Shown in pieces: positions 1 through 5,530 of a DNA stretch of 5,530 nucleotides. The position numbers were made by a program, and so were the translations under genes. The notes under the pieces are model-generated. The model saw only the letters and a program-made list of their open reading frames with translations, was not told where the DNA came from and searched no databases. Source of the DNA: Promethearchaeota archaeon (GTDB taxonomy: Archaea; Asgardarchaeota; Lokiarchaeia; Sigynarchaeales; SOKP01); the NCBI GenBank assembly GCA_019057735.1, contig JAHLWV010000166.1, positions 1 through 5,530 on the forward strand. Reading direction: 5' to 3'. How positions within the stretch are numbered: the first letter of the stretch is position 1; each line of letters opens with the position of its first letter.

Positions 1-62
1 GTTTGGAAATGTGAGGCGAGGTTCCTCAGCGAATCAAGTTCACCGTCAGCCCCAATTCTCAT
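1..62 (-). CDS. Possible 5' end of an unidentified gene, cut by the left edge
   Basis: An ATG at 62 opens a frame of 20 codons (beginning MRIGADGELD) that runs off the window without a stop. A TGA two codons upstream makes this the first possible ATG. The segment is 50% GC by direct count, clearly richer than the AT-rich spacer beside it, which suggests coding or structured RNA. The same stretch is also open on the plus strand from base 1 to a TGA at 100-102 (34 codons, containing EARFLSESSSPSAPI), so it could instead be the tail of a plus-strand gene. The minus reading is slightly favoured because all other genes here run that way and the GC-rich part ends exactly at the ATG. No family is recognised from so few residues. 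Confidence 0.25.
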   Translation of the reverse strand, partial: MRIGADGELDSLRNLASHFQ

Positions 63-76
63 GTGTCAAATCTATA

Positions 77-86
77 AAAGAAAAAA
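77..86 (-). terminator. T-tract downstream of the transporter gene
   Basis: On the minus strand this reads as six T, one C and then more T, about 80 bases past the transporter stop and just before the possible left-edge gene. Archaeal RNA polymerase stops at such T-runs. It could equally be part of an AT-rich promoter for the left-edge frame, because a TATA-like stretch (minus-strand CATATTTATG, 90-99) lies directly upstream of it. Confidence 0.25.
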
Positions 87-147
87 TGACATAAATATGT
101 GATTGTTTTAGGATTCGGTAGTCTACCTATTAATTCTCCACTTAAGG

Positions 148-163
148 AATAAGTTATCTTATT
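148..163 (-). terminator. Short hairpin just past the transporter stop
   Basis: A perfect inverted repeat, AATAAG and CTTATT, has a 4-base loop and begins 4 bases after the transporter stop codon. The stem is six pairs and mostly A-T, and no T-tract follows directly, so it is weak as a classical terminator. It may instead protect the 3' end of the message or assist the T-tract at 77-86. Confidence 0.3.
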
Positions 164-166
164 AAA

Positions 167-1498
167 TTAGTTTGATTCAACAGATTCTTTTTGTTGTTTT
201 TCGTAAGAGAAGAGGTATGGATGCCGTTTTAAATCAAAATATAAGATTACGAAGAGACCAATACCTAAAATGACTGCTAAATAACCTATAAGTTCATATT
301 GGTTTAAGAAGATCATACCTATAGTTAATCCTCCTATTTCTATGAACCCTGTTGCTATCAATGGTGAAATGATTTGTGCGATTGACTGAATATTGGTCGT
401 CATACCGCTCACTAAACCTTGTTTATCAGCATCCACTGCCTTAGTAATATTGCTCTGTATTAAAGAGGGTAAAAACACCATACTGAATACGAATGATGGA
501 ATGAACGCAAAAATCATCCACAATTCCGTCATAAAAGGGAATGCGAAGAAATTAACAATAAGGAGAATTGAAGCAAATAATAAAACTCTTTTTTCTCCTA
601 TTTTCTTAAAGAGTGGTTTCATAAGTAATCCCCCGTATATCATGATTGACACACCAGCGAGAGTCATAACAAAACCAATAATGATTGGGGAAGCTCCATA
701 CCTTTCCATAAGAATTAAAGCCATGCTCGAATTAAACATAACTGTAATAAAAAATAATAAGAAAATTTGAGCAAAACGACCGATAATTTCTCTTGTAAAA
801 GTATTCTCTTTTTTCTCTGAAGACAATTCTCGGGTTTTTTTTCGTAGTTTAAGATCAGAGATTCGATCTTTGGGCATGCTCTCTATTAATACTCTTATTG
901 TTAAGGTAATTGCAATTATGGACAAAATTACTGCGATTAGAGCAGGGTATCTCCAATTGATTTCTCCTAAAAAACCTCCGATAAGTGGTCCAAAAACCAT
1001 CCCTACGGTATGTCCTATCATTAGTTTGCCCATTTCAGAAGCACGTGTTGCTGGTGTAGTGATATCGGAAATGTAAGCACGTATAACTGGAATTTGTCCT
1101 CCAAATACTCCATCTAAAATTCTAGAAAAAAGGATAATATAAATATTTGGAGATAAGGCTAAGACTAGAAATGAAACACCAGTTCCTGCCTGAGAAATTA
1201 GTAATATTGGCTTACGACCGTATTTATCTGATAGTCTTCCCCAAATTGGTCCGAATATAAAAGTAGATATTGCATTTGAGGATATAATTATACCTACAAA
1301 AATAGGTGAATAGCCAAAATCGGATACAATTTTAGGTAAAAGTGGCAATACCATACTATATCCAAAAACATCCACCATAATACTTAGGATGATGGTAAAC
1401 ATCGCTTTTCTCGGATCGATAGAATAATTTTTCAAGATATCGGCATGTTCTTCTTTGTTAAGGAATTTTCTATCAGCCATAGGTGAGTCCAAATTCAA
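167..1498 (-). CDS. Major facilitator superfamily transporter, DHA1/TetA-like drug exporter type
   Basis: This is a polytopic inner-membrane transporter of 443 residues, the usual size for a 12-helix MFS protein. Helix 1 carries an acidic residue (D43, in VDVFGYSMVLP). Motif A follows helix 2 (GRLSDKYGRKP, residues 87-97), a motif-B-like arginine is R126, and helix 5 holds motif C (G166 to G175, GMVFGPLIGG), the signature of proton-coupled antiporters. A charged cytoplasmic loop (about 207-240) separates the halves. The second half has the QGLVSG segment (360-365) typical of TetA-like exporters. The first codon as given is TTG (1498). An in-frame ATG at 1480 (protein starting MADRKF, 437 residues) is equally or more likely, since neither has a clear ribosome site. 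The stop is TAA. The substrate cannot be told; export of a drug, metabolite or sugar are all possible. Confidence is high for the family and low for the substrate. Confidence 0.93.
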   Translation of the reverse strand: MNLDSPMADRKFLNKEEHADILKNYSIDPRKAMFTIILSIMVDVFGYSMVLPLLPKIVSDFGYSPIFVGIIISSNAISTFIFGPIWGRLSDKYGRKPILLISQAGTGVSFLVLALSPNIYIILFSRILDGVFGGQIPVIRAYISDITTPATRASEMGKLMIGHTVGMVFGPLIGGFLGEINWRYPALIAVILSIIAITLTIRVLIESMPKDRISDLKLRKKTRELSSEKKENTFTREIIGRFAQIFLLFFITVMFNSSMALILMERYGASPIIIGFVMTLAGVSIMIYGGLLMKPLFKKIGEKRVLLFASILLIVNFFAFPFMTELWMIFAFIPSFVFSMVFLPSLIQSNITKAVDADKQGLVSGMTTNIQSIAQIISPLIATGFIEIGGLTIGMIFLNQYELIGYLAVILGIGLFVILYFDLKRHPYLFSYEKQQKESVESN

Positions 1499-1533
1499 GA
1501 ATTAATAGTTTAAATAATAGACTAAATACTCAA

Positions 1534-1543
1534 TTTTAAATAA
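1534..1543 (-). promoter_or_regulatory. Candidate TATA box for the transporter gene
   Basis: The minus-strand sequence TTATTTAAAA is preceded by an A-rich stretch (CGAAAAAC) that could serve as a TFB recognition element. Initiation about 25 bases downstream would give a leader of about 15-35 bases, depending on whether the TTG or the ATG start is used. The whole spacer is AT-rich, so such a match can occur by chance. Confidence 0.25.
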
Positions 1544-1599
1544 TGTTTTTCGATTTTAACGTCAATTAGACCACTGATTTATTTCACAGAACGTGTTAA

Positions 1600-1619
1600 T
1601 TATAATAGATGCATTATAA
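1600..1619. repeat. 7-bp AT inverted repeat between pyrophosphatase and transporter genes
   Basis: TTATAAT (1600-1606) and ATTATAA (1613-1619) are perfect reverse complements around a 6-base spacer. The site lies about 120 bases upstream of the transporter start and next to the T-tract behind the pyrophosphatase gene. It could be a weak part of the terminator or a dimeric repressor site. In sequence this AT-rich it may also be chance. Confidence 0.25.
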
Positions 1620-1640
1620 AAAAAGAAAAATAAAAAAAAA
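1618..1640 (-). terminator. Poly-T terminator of the pyrophosphatase gene
   Basis: On the transcribed minus strand this is nine T, an A, five T, a C and further T, about 40 bases past the pyrophosphatase stop. Dense T-runs of this kind are sufficient intrinsic terminators in archaea. It supports separate transcription of the downstream transporter gene. Confidence 0.5.
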
Positions 1641-1678
1641 GTTATTTATATATTATTTATTTGTTAGAATATCTTGAA

Positions 1679-3799
1679 CTATATTAGAGCAAGTAAATTC
1701 CCAAGCAACCCAGCTCCACCATTGAACATTAGAAGTAACCCCATGAAAATCGATGAAGTAAGCGACATTACCACTAAAAGAGTGTTAATGCTTGGACCCG
1801 CGGTGTCTTTAAAGGGGTCTCCGACCGTATCTCCCGTTATACTGGCTTTATGTACATCAGTTCCTTTTCCACCTAAGTTTCCGTCTTCAATCCATTTCTT
1901 AGCATTGTCCCAGGCTCCTCCACTATTCGACATAAACACTGCAAATACAAATCCCGATAATATAGCTCCGACTAAGAATGCTCCTAAGGAAGCTACGCCA
2001 AAAAGAATTCCAACACCAATAGGAACGGTTATAGAAAGAATGCTCGGTATAATTAACTCACGTAATGAACCTTTTGTTGCAATATCAATTGTTTTTTGAA
2101 AATCAGCGGGTTCTTCACCAGTTAATATTTTAGGGTTTTCTTCAAATTGCCTACGAATTTCTTCGACCATCTTCCCTGCGTTTTTTTGGACAGCTAATAT
2201 CAATAATGCAGAGAACAATGCAGGTATAACAACTCCTAAAAAGGCACCTACTAGAACATTGACACTTAGTAAATCCATAACAGTAAAACCAGCCTCTTTT
2301 GCAAAGGAAAACATTAAAGCCACAACGGTTAAGTTCGCAGCTCCAATTGCGAATCCCTTTGTAATTGCTTTGGCTGTGTTACCAGCAGAATCTAATTTAT
2401 CAGCAGTTCTAATTACTTCATCACCTAATTCTCCTTGTTCTGCAATAGCTCTCGCGTTGTCAACAATTGGACCATAAGCATCATTTGTTACTATTGTTCC
2501 GACAATTGCTAACATTCCAACAGCAGCCATTGCTATACCAAATACACCAGCTAACCAAAATGCGATTGTCATAGCAAGTATAACTCCTATTGCAGGAGGA
2601 ACAACACTTAGAAGTCCATATGCGAAACCAGAAAGAATTACAACCGCATGACCTTCTTCAGCAGCATGAGCTATGTTTTGTACTGGTTTCTTATCATCCC
2701 GAGTAAAATAATCACTCGTAAAACCTAAAACAATACCAGATGCAAGTCCAATCACTGATGTGCCCCATATTCGCCATAATAGCCCTATTTCATCGTCTCC
2801 TAATCCAATTGATAGAAAAATCGTTATTACAGCAGATAATGCGAAGTAGATTAAAGTAGCTAAATAAGTTCCTGTGTTTAAAGCTTTTCCAGGTTCTTCA
2901 GAACCTTTATTCTTTATTACATATATTCCTATAAGCGAAGCAATTAACCCTGCAGCGCAAAAAACGACTGGAGTAACAATAAATACAGAGGTCCCTGTAG
3001 CGGTTAATGTTACATTTGCAAAAGGTGCTTTAATAATACCCGCTACACCAAAGGCTGCTGCAAGCATCATTGCTGCAACAATGGATGCAACATAAGAATC
3101 GAATAGGTCACTACCCATTCCTGCTATGTCACCAACATTGTCACCTACATTATCAGCAATCGTTGCTGGATTTCTTGGATCATCTTCAGGTAGATTGTAT
3201 TCAGCTTTTCCTACTAAATCAGCACCTACATCTGCCGTTTTTGTAAAAATTCCACCTCCGCACTTCATAAATAAAGCTATACTACTAGCACCGAAGCTAA
3301 ACCCTAACACCACAAGAGGAGACTCAAAAATCCAATAGATTATTGATACGCCTATTAAAGCAACTCCCACCACGGCTAAACCCATTACTGCTCCTCCGAA
3401 AAATGCTATATCAAAACCAGCTTTTGTGCCTATGGTACAACCTTGTGCTGCTCTTGTATTTGCTTTAACACCAACATACATCCCTAACCAACCTGCGAAC
3501 ATAGAACCCACACAACCAATTAAGTACGCTAACGCTTGTTCCCAATTTAATGTCCCAGGATTCGTCATATTAGGAAGTAAGAATAACATTACTAAAAAAA
3601 GTATTCCTACAAAAATTCCAAGAACTTTATATTGGACTTTTAAGTATGTTTTAGCCCCTTCTTCGATATATCCAGCGACTTCTTGCATTCTTTCGTTGCC
3701 AGGATCTTCTTTTAGAACTAAGAATCTAAAATATACGGACATAACGATTGAAATTATCCCTGCGATTAGTGCAACAATTAAAATTATTGGCACTGCCAT
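1679..3799 (-). CDS. hppA: Membrane-bound ion-translocating pyrophosphatase, K+-independent type
   Basis: This integral membrane enzyme hydrolyses pyrophosphate to phosphate and couples this to H+ (or Na+) export. Its 706 residues and about 16 membrane helices fit the family. Visible motifs are DVGADLVGKAE (190-200), PEDDPRNP (204-211) running into the D216/D220/D224 aspartates, NDAYGPIVDNA (439-449), GNTAKA (473-478), GGAWDNAKK (627-635) and TGDTVGDPFKDTAGP (655-669). All Mg-pyrophosphate ligands I can align to the mung bean enzyme are present (D190, D194, E205, D216, D220, D224, D447, N474, D631, D661, D665). K477 and T480 are the pair that marks the K+-independent subfamily. The ion path is unusual: K179, D234, A238 and V676 stand where mung bean numbering has R242, G297, E301 and K742; position 234 is Glu in Thermotoga (E246). 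The start ATG follows GTGA and a run of A; the stop is TAG. Pumped ion uncertain. Confidence 0.97.
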   Translation of the reverse strand: MAVPIILIVALIAGIISIVMSVYFRFLVLKEDPGNERMQEVAGYIEEGAKTYLKVQYKVLGIFVGILFLVMLFLLPNMTNPGTLNWEQALAYLIGCVGSMFAGWLGMYVGVKANTRAAQGCTIGTKAGFDIAFFGGAVMGLAVVGVALIGVSIIYWIFESPLVVLGFSFGASSIALFMKCGGGIFTKTADVGADLVGKAEYNLPEDDPRNPATIADNVGDNVGDIAGMGSDLFDSYVASIVAAMMLAAAFGVAGIIKAPFANVTLTATGTSVFIVTPVVFCAAGLIASLIGIYVIKNKGSEEPGKALNTGTYLATLIYFALSAVITIFLSIGLGDDEIGLLWRIWGTSVIGLASGIVLGFTSDYFTRDDKKPVQNIAHAAEEGHAVVILSGFAYGLLSVVPPAIGVILAMTIAFWLAGVFGIAMAAVGMLAIVGTIVTNDAYGPIVDNARAIAEQGELGDEVIRTADKLDSAGNTAKAITKGFAIGAANLTVVALMFSFAKEAGFTVMDLLSVNVLVGAFLGVVIPALFSALLILAVQKNAGKMVEEIRRQFEENPKILTGEEPADFQKTIDIATKGSLRELIIPSILSITVPIGVGILFGVASLGAFLVGAILSGFVFAVFMSNSGGAWDNAKKWIEDGNLGGKGTDVHKASITGDTVGDPFKDTAGPSINTLLVVMSLTSSIFMGLLLMFNGGAGLLGNLLALI

Positions 3800-3806
3800 T
3801 TTTTTT

Positions 3807-3810
3807 TCAC
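3807..3810 (-). promoter_or_regulatory. Weak Shine-Dalgarno (GTGA) before hppA
   Basis: Minus-strand GTGA lies 7 bases upstream of the hppA ATG, the spacing expected for a ribosome site. It matches the core of the archaeal consensus GGTGA. It is the only plausible Shine-Dalgarno I see before any gene in the window, and it supports the ATG at 3799. Confidence 0.4.
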
Positions 3811-3848
3811 TTTATAATTGTTAAAATTTTTTGTAGATTTTTAATTAT

Positions 3849-3860
3849 CTATATAATTAA
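3849..3860 (-). promoter_or_regulatory. Candidate TATA box for hppA
   Basis: Minus-strand TTAATTATATAG lies about 50 bases upstream of the hppA start. Initiation about 25 bases downstream would leave a leader of about 25-30 bases that includes the GTGA ribosome site. The rest of the spacer 3800-3915 is featureless AT-rich DNA with other weak TATA-like matches, so the exact element is uncertain. Confidence 0.25.
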
Positions 3861-3915
3861 TATTCTATCTATTAACCTAATTCCTATAAATTTTTTGAAT
3901 TTTGTAAAATTATCT

Positions 3916-3973
3916 AAAAAAAATAGCGAAAGAACAGCAAAATTTCAAAAAGATTTAAAGAAAACCGCTATTT
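3916..3973 (-). terminator. Stem plus T-tract closing the upstream three-gene unit
   Basis: On the minus strand AAATAGCG (3973-3966) pairs perfectly with CGCTATTT (3928-3921), which runs straight into five more T (3920-3916), giving a run of eight T in total. The loop is long (37 bases), which is unusual for a bacterial-type terminator. It begins about a dozen bases after the stop of the small ORF and precedes the hppA promoter region, the place where a terminator is expected. Confidence 0.45.
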
Positions 3974-3985
3974 ACTGTGCTTCAT

Positions 3986-4129
3986 TTAATTTTTTCTTTT
4001 AATATATTCTGGTGTATGAGTCTGCTCACACTTTCTACGGGATTCCCAATTCTTCCATGTTGACTCGAAAATCTTCTCTAATTCGTCGTCGTCAAGCTTT
4101 GATTTTTCTTTTTTCTTATCATTTTTCAT
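3986..4129 (-). CDS. Small lysine-rich protein of unknown function (47 residues)
   Basis: ATG at 4129 opens a 47-codon frame ending in TAA at 3986-3988. The protein is highly charged and has no membrane segment or signal peptide. It has a basic N-terminus (KNDKKKEKSK), an acidic stretch LDDDELEKIFE (12-22) likely to be helical, two tryptophans (W25, W28) in STWKNWESRRK, one cysteine (C34) and a basic tail. It starts 33 bases after the flavoprotein stop on the same strand. It is richer in GC than the spacer that follows, and a terminator-like stem comes directly after it, which all favour a real gene. It is also in the same frame as the flavoprotein: only one UAG separates them, and the intervening codons (YWKQIVGWLKP) are open. 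No family is recognised. It could be a cytosolic accessory or nucleic-acid-binding protein, or non-coding 3' sequence. Confidence 0.5.
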   Translation of the reverse strand: MKNDKKKEKSKLDDDELEKIFESTWKNWESRRKCEQTHTPEYIKRKN

Positions 4130-4162
4130 TGGCTTTAACCAACCTACAATTTGTTTCCAATA

Positions 4163-5053
4163 CTAAAAGCGAACCGTATTGATTTCGTTATTATTAAATC
4201 CCCAAGACTGCAATATATTCTCTGCATTTTTAATCATTTCCTCGATTAAGGTTTTCATAGGGATTATTTTATTATGGTGCCCTATTGCTGTTGAAGGTGC
4301 CATAAAATTCTTTACATTATATTTGTATATTTTTTCATGAAATTGCTCATCATAGATATCTAAATTTAGCCATTTTTCCTTAATTTTTACTGGTACGGGA
4401 CATTCACGAGTGGCCATTAAGGCCGTACCTAAACACACCGCATCAGCTCCCATTGCCAGAGCGCTTAAAAAACCTCTTGCGTCACCAATCCCACCAGCAG
4501 CAATGATCGGAATTTTGAGCATTTTTCTTGCTAAGGTTATATTTACCAGTGTAGAGTTTGTTTGTGGATTTTTAAACCCAGTTCCTTCTAAGCCAACTAA
4601 TGTAACTCCATCTACACCTTCTTCTTCTGCTGAAATAGCATGCTTGATTAAAACGCATTTGTGGAACCACAAACCACCCGCTTCGTGAACTCTTTTCCCG
4701 ATGAAAGACGCTTTATATCCTGAAGTTGTAAAGATGTTACAATTTTCATTGAGGGCGATATCGATGTATTCTAAATACCTTTTTTTAGTTTTTTTATCTT
4801 CCTCGTTGTCGTTTAAGATATGGTGCGGTAACGAGAGATTAATTCCAAATGGATGTGTAGTCAATTCTTTCATCTTTTGCATATCTTTCCTGAAATCTTC
4901 CGGATTTGGAAAGTTCAATGCCGCTATAATTCCTAATCCACCAGCATTCGAAAAAGTAGATGCGAATTCAGCCTTACCCCACCCTCCAAAAGCGCCCATT
5001 ACGAGGGGATACTTTATACCTAAAATCTGAGTTATTTCAGTTTTCCATTTCAT
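4163..5053 (-). CDS. Nitronate monooxygenase / 2-nitropropane dioxygenase-family FMN protein
   Basis: This soluble TIM-barrel flavoprotein of 296 residues is slightly shorter than many family members (about 310-350). Family features in order are: the N-terminal barrel strand and FMN loop (YPLVMGAFGGWGKAEFA, 15-31), NAGGLGIIAA (36-45), GINLSLP (70-76), EEGVDGVTLVGLEGTGF (144-160), the phosphate-binding IPIIAAGGIGDARGFLSALA (181-200), and GADAVCLGTALMATRECPVP (202-221). Characterised members oxidise nitronates, or as FabK reduce enoyl-ACP, and use a His in a GH(x)G motif after the Glu of this strand. Here that position is Phe160 (GLEGTGFKNP), so nitronate chemistry should not be assumed. The start ATG is 37 bases after the sulfatase stop, with A/T-rich sequence and no Shine-Dalgarno. 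The stop is UAG. It probably shares a transcript with the sulfatase and the small ORF. Reaction and substrate are unknown; the fold is secure. Confidence 0.92.
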   Translation of the reverse strand: MKWKTEITQILGIKYPLVMGAFGGWGKAEFASTFSNAGGLGIIAALNFPNPEDFRKDMQKMKELTTHPFGINLSLPHHILNDNEEDKKTKKRYLEYIDIALNENCNIFTTSGYKASFIGKRVHEAGGLWFHKCVLIKHAISAEEEGVDGVTLVGLEGTGFKNPQTNSTLVNITLARKMLKIPIIAAGGIGDARGFLSALAMGADAVCLGTALMATRECPVPVKIKEKWLNLDIYDEQFHEKIYKYNVKNFMAPSTAIGHHNKIIPMKTLIEEMIKNAENILQSWGFNNNEINTVRF

Positions 5054-5090
5054 TTCTAAATAAAGATATATTTTCTATTTTTCTCTGATT

Positions 5091-5530
5091 TTAATATGCT
5101 GATTCCCTTGTTGGAAATCTACTTCGAGTTTTAGAATATTCGTGGAACATTCTATCTAATAGATCTAGCCTTAAATTCTGATCTTTCTCCCAGAGGTTAT
5201 TTATTTCTGCCTTATCATTATTTCGATCAAAAATATCTCCAAACCCAGGTAATTCGGTATACTTAGTCAGTTTATAATCTTTTGTTATCAAATGAATGAT
5301 TCTTGTAAATAAGGGTCCACGAGGACCTACTTCTTCGTCTTCCATAATGAGAATGGAATCTCGCAATTCTAATTTTGGATCCTTTAAAACGGGGGACATG
5401 TTATATCCTTGCATTCCAGGCGGTCTATATCGTTCTTTGATATTTAAAAGGTCAAGAATTGTTTTGGGCATATCAACTGAGCTAATTAATGCATCAGAAA
5501 CTCCTGATTTAGTAATACCAGGAACACGCC
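5091..5530 (-). CDS. Sulfatase, C-terminal part (5' end beyond the right edge)
   Basis: The frame stays open from the window edge, so 145 residues are visible; the ATG at 5471 is internal to a longer protein. It begins RVPGITKSGVSDALISSVDMPKT, the stretch where sulfatases of the alkaline-phosphatase superfamily have a PG...V...(V)D(I/M)xPT pattern. QGYNMSPVL follows, equivalent to the usual QG.SL segment. The C-terminal subdomain then shows the common order: a strand with YKLTKY, then GDIFDRNNDKAEINNLW, matching the family's (E)LYDL..DP.E..NL ending, and a terminal helix. The formylglycine site (C/S-x-P-x-R) and metal ligands lie upstream of the window, so type and activity cannot be judged. 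Family members cleave sulfate esters; some related proteins act on phosphate esters. It is probably first or middle in a transcript with the flavoprotein downstream. The stop is TAA. Confidence 0.9.
   Translation of the reverse strand, partial: RVPGITKSGVSDALISSVDMPKTILDLLNIKERYRPPGMQGYNMSPVLKDPKLELRDSILIMEDEEVGPRGPLFTRIIHLITKDYKLTKYTELPGFGDIFDRNNDKAEINNLWEKDQNLRLDLLDRMFHEYSKTRSRFPTRESAY

Noticed and set aside
393..1076. Two plus-strand frames opposite the transporter gene
   Set aside because: They are antisense to well-placed MFS motifs A and C on the minus strand, so they are shadows.
1481..1486. TCACCT just upstream of the transporter ATG on the minus strand, considered as a ribosome signal
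   Set aside because: It equals the anti-Shine-Dalgarno itself rather than its complement, so it cannot pair with 16S rRNA and is probably chance.
1674..3824. Several open frames of 70-141 codons on the plus strand opposite hppA
   Set aside because: They are antisense shadows of a strongly conserved gene, rich in Pro, Ala, Ser and Thr as expected from the complement of its codons, with no family motifs of their own.
3748..4002. 84-codon plus-strand frame starting inside hppA and crossing the spacer
   Set aside because: Its Phe/Ile/Leu/Lys-rich low-complexity translation follows from AT-rich DNA, and it overlaps the hppA start, the terminator stem and the end of the small ORF.
4410..5030. Two plus-strand frames of about 92 and 109 codons opposite the flavoprotein gene
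   Set aside because: They lie wholly antisense to a recognised family member and show no motif or start context.
5091..5471. A 126-residue stand-alone gene starting at the ATG at 5471
   Set aside because: The frame continues upstream to the window edge with clear sulfatase sequence (RVPGITKSGVSD), so this Met is internal.

Overview
This AT-rich window carries genes on the minus strand only, read from right to left. It contains a sulfatase C-terminus cut by the right edge, a nitronate monooxygenase-like flavoprotein, a small lysine-rich protein of unknown function, a membrane-bound proton/sodium-pumping pyrophosphatase (hppA type), a 12-helix major facilitator transporter, and possibly the first codons of another gene at the left edge. 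The other long open frames, mostly on the plus strand, are shadows of these genes.

Organism: starts are preceded by A/T-rich sequence with almost no Shine-Dalgarno motifs, and gene ends are followed by T-tracts on the transcribed strand. Together with the low GC this suits an archaeon with short or absent leaders, and an Asgard-type lineage is a guess from general protein style only. A low-GC bacterium that uses few Shine-Dalgarno motifs cannot be excluded. No rRNA, tRNA, CRISPR array or insertion sequence is recognisable.

Layout: sulfatase, flavoprotein and small ORF are separated by 37 and 33 bases with no T-tract between them, so they are probably co-transcribed. A stem followed by a T-tract (3916-3973) lies just past the small ORF and would close this unit. 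The pyrophosphatase has its own AT-rich leader (3800-3915) and ends at a T-tract near 1618-1640. The transporter follows after 180 bases, probably with its own promoter, and a small hairpin lies just past its stop. No intergenic stretch exceeds 190 bases.

How they may work together: the pyrophosphatase conserves energy from pyrophosphate as an ion gradient, and a motif-A/motif-C transporter of this type would typically spend such a gradient on export. The sulfatase and flavoprotein look like an unrelated catabolic or detoxifying unit. The most striking observation is in the pyrophosphatase. Its pyrophosphate-binding residues are intact, but four positions of the ion-conducting path differ from the well-studied enzymes (Lys179, Asp234, Ala238, Val676). 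The flavoprotein lacks the usual active-site histidine, and the small ORF lies in the same frame just past the flavoprotein's UAG stop.
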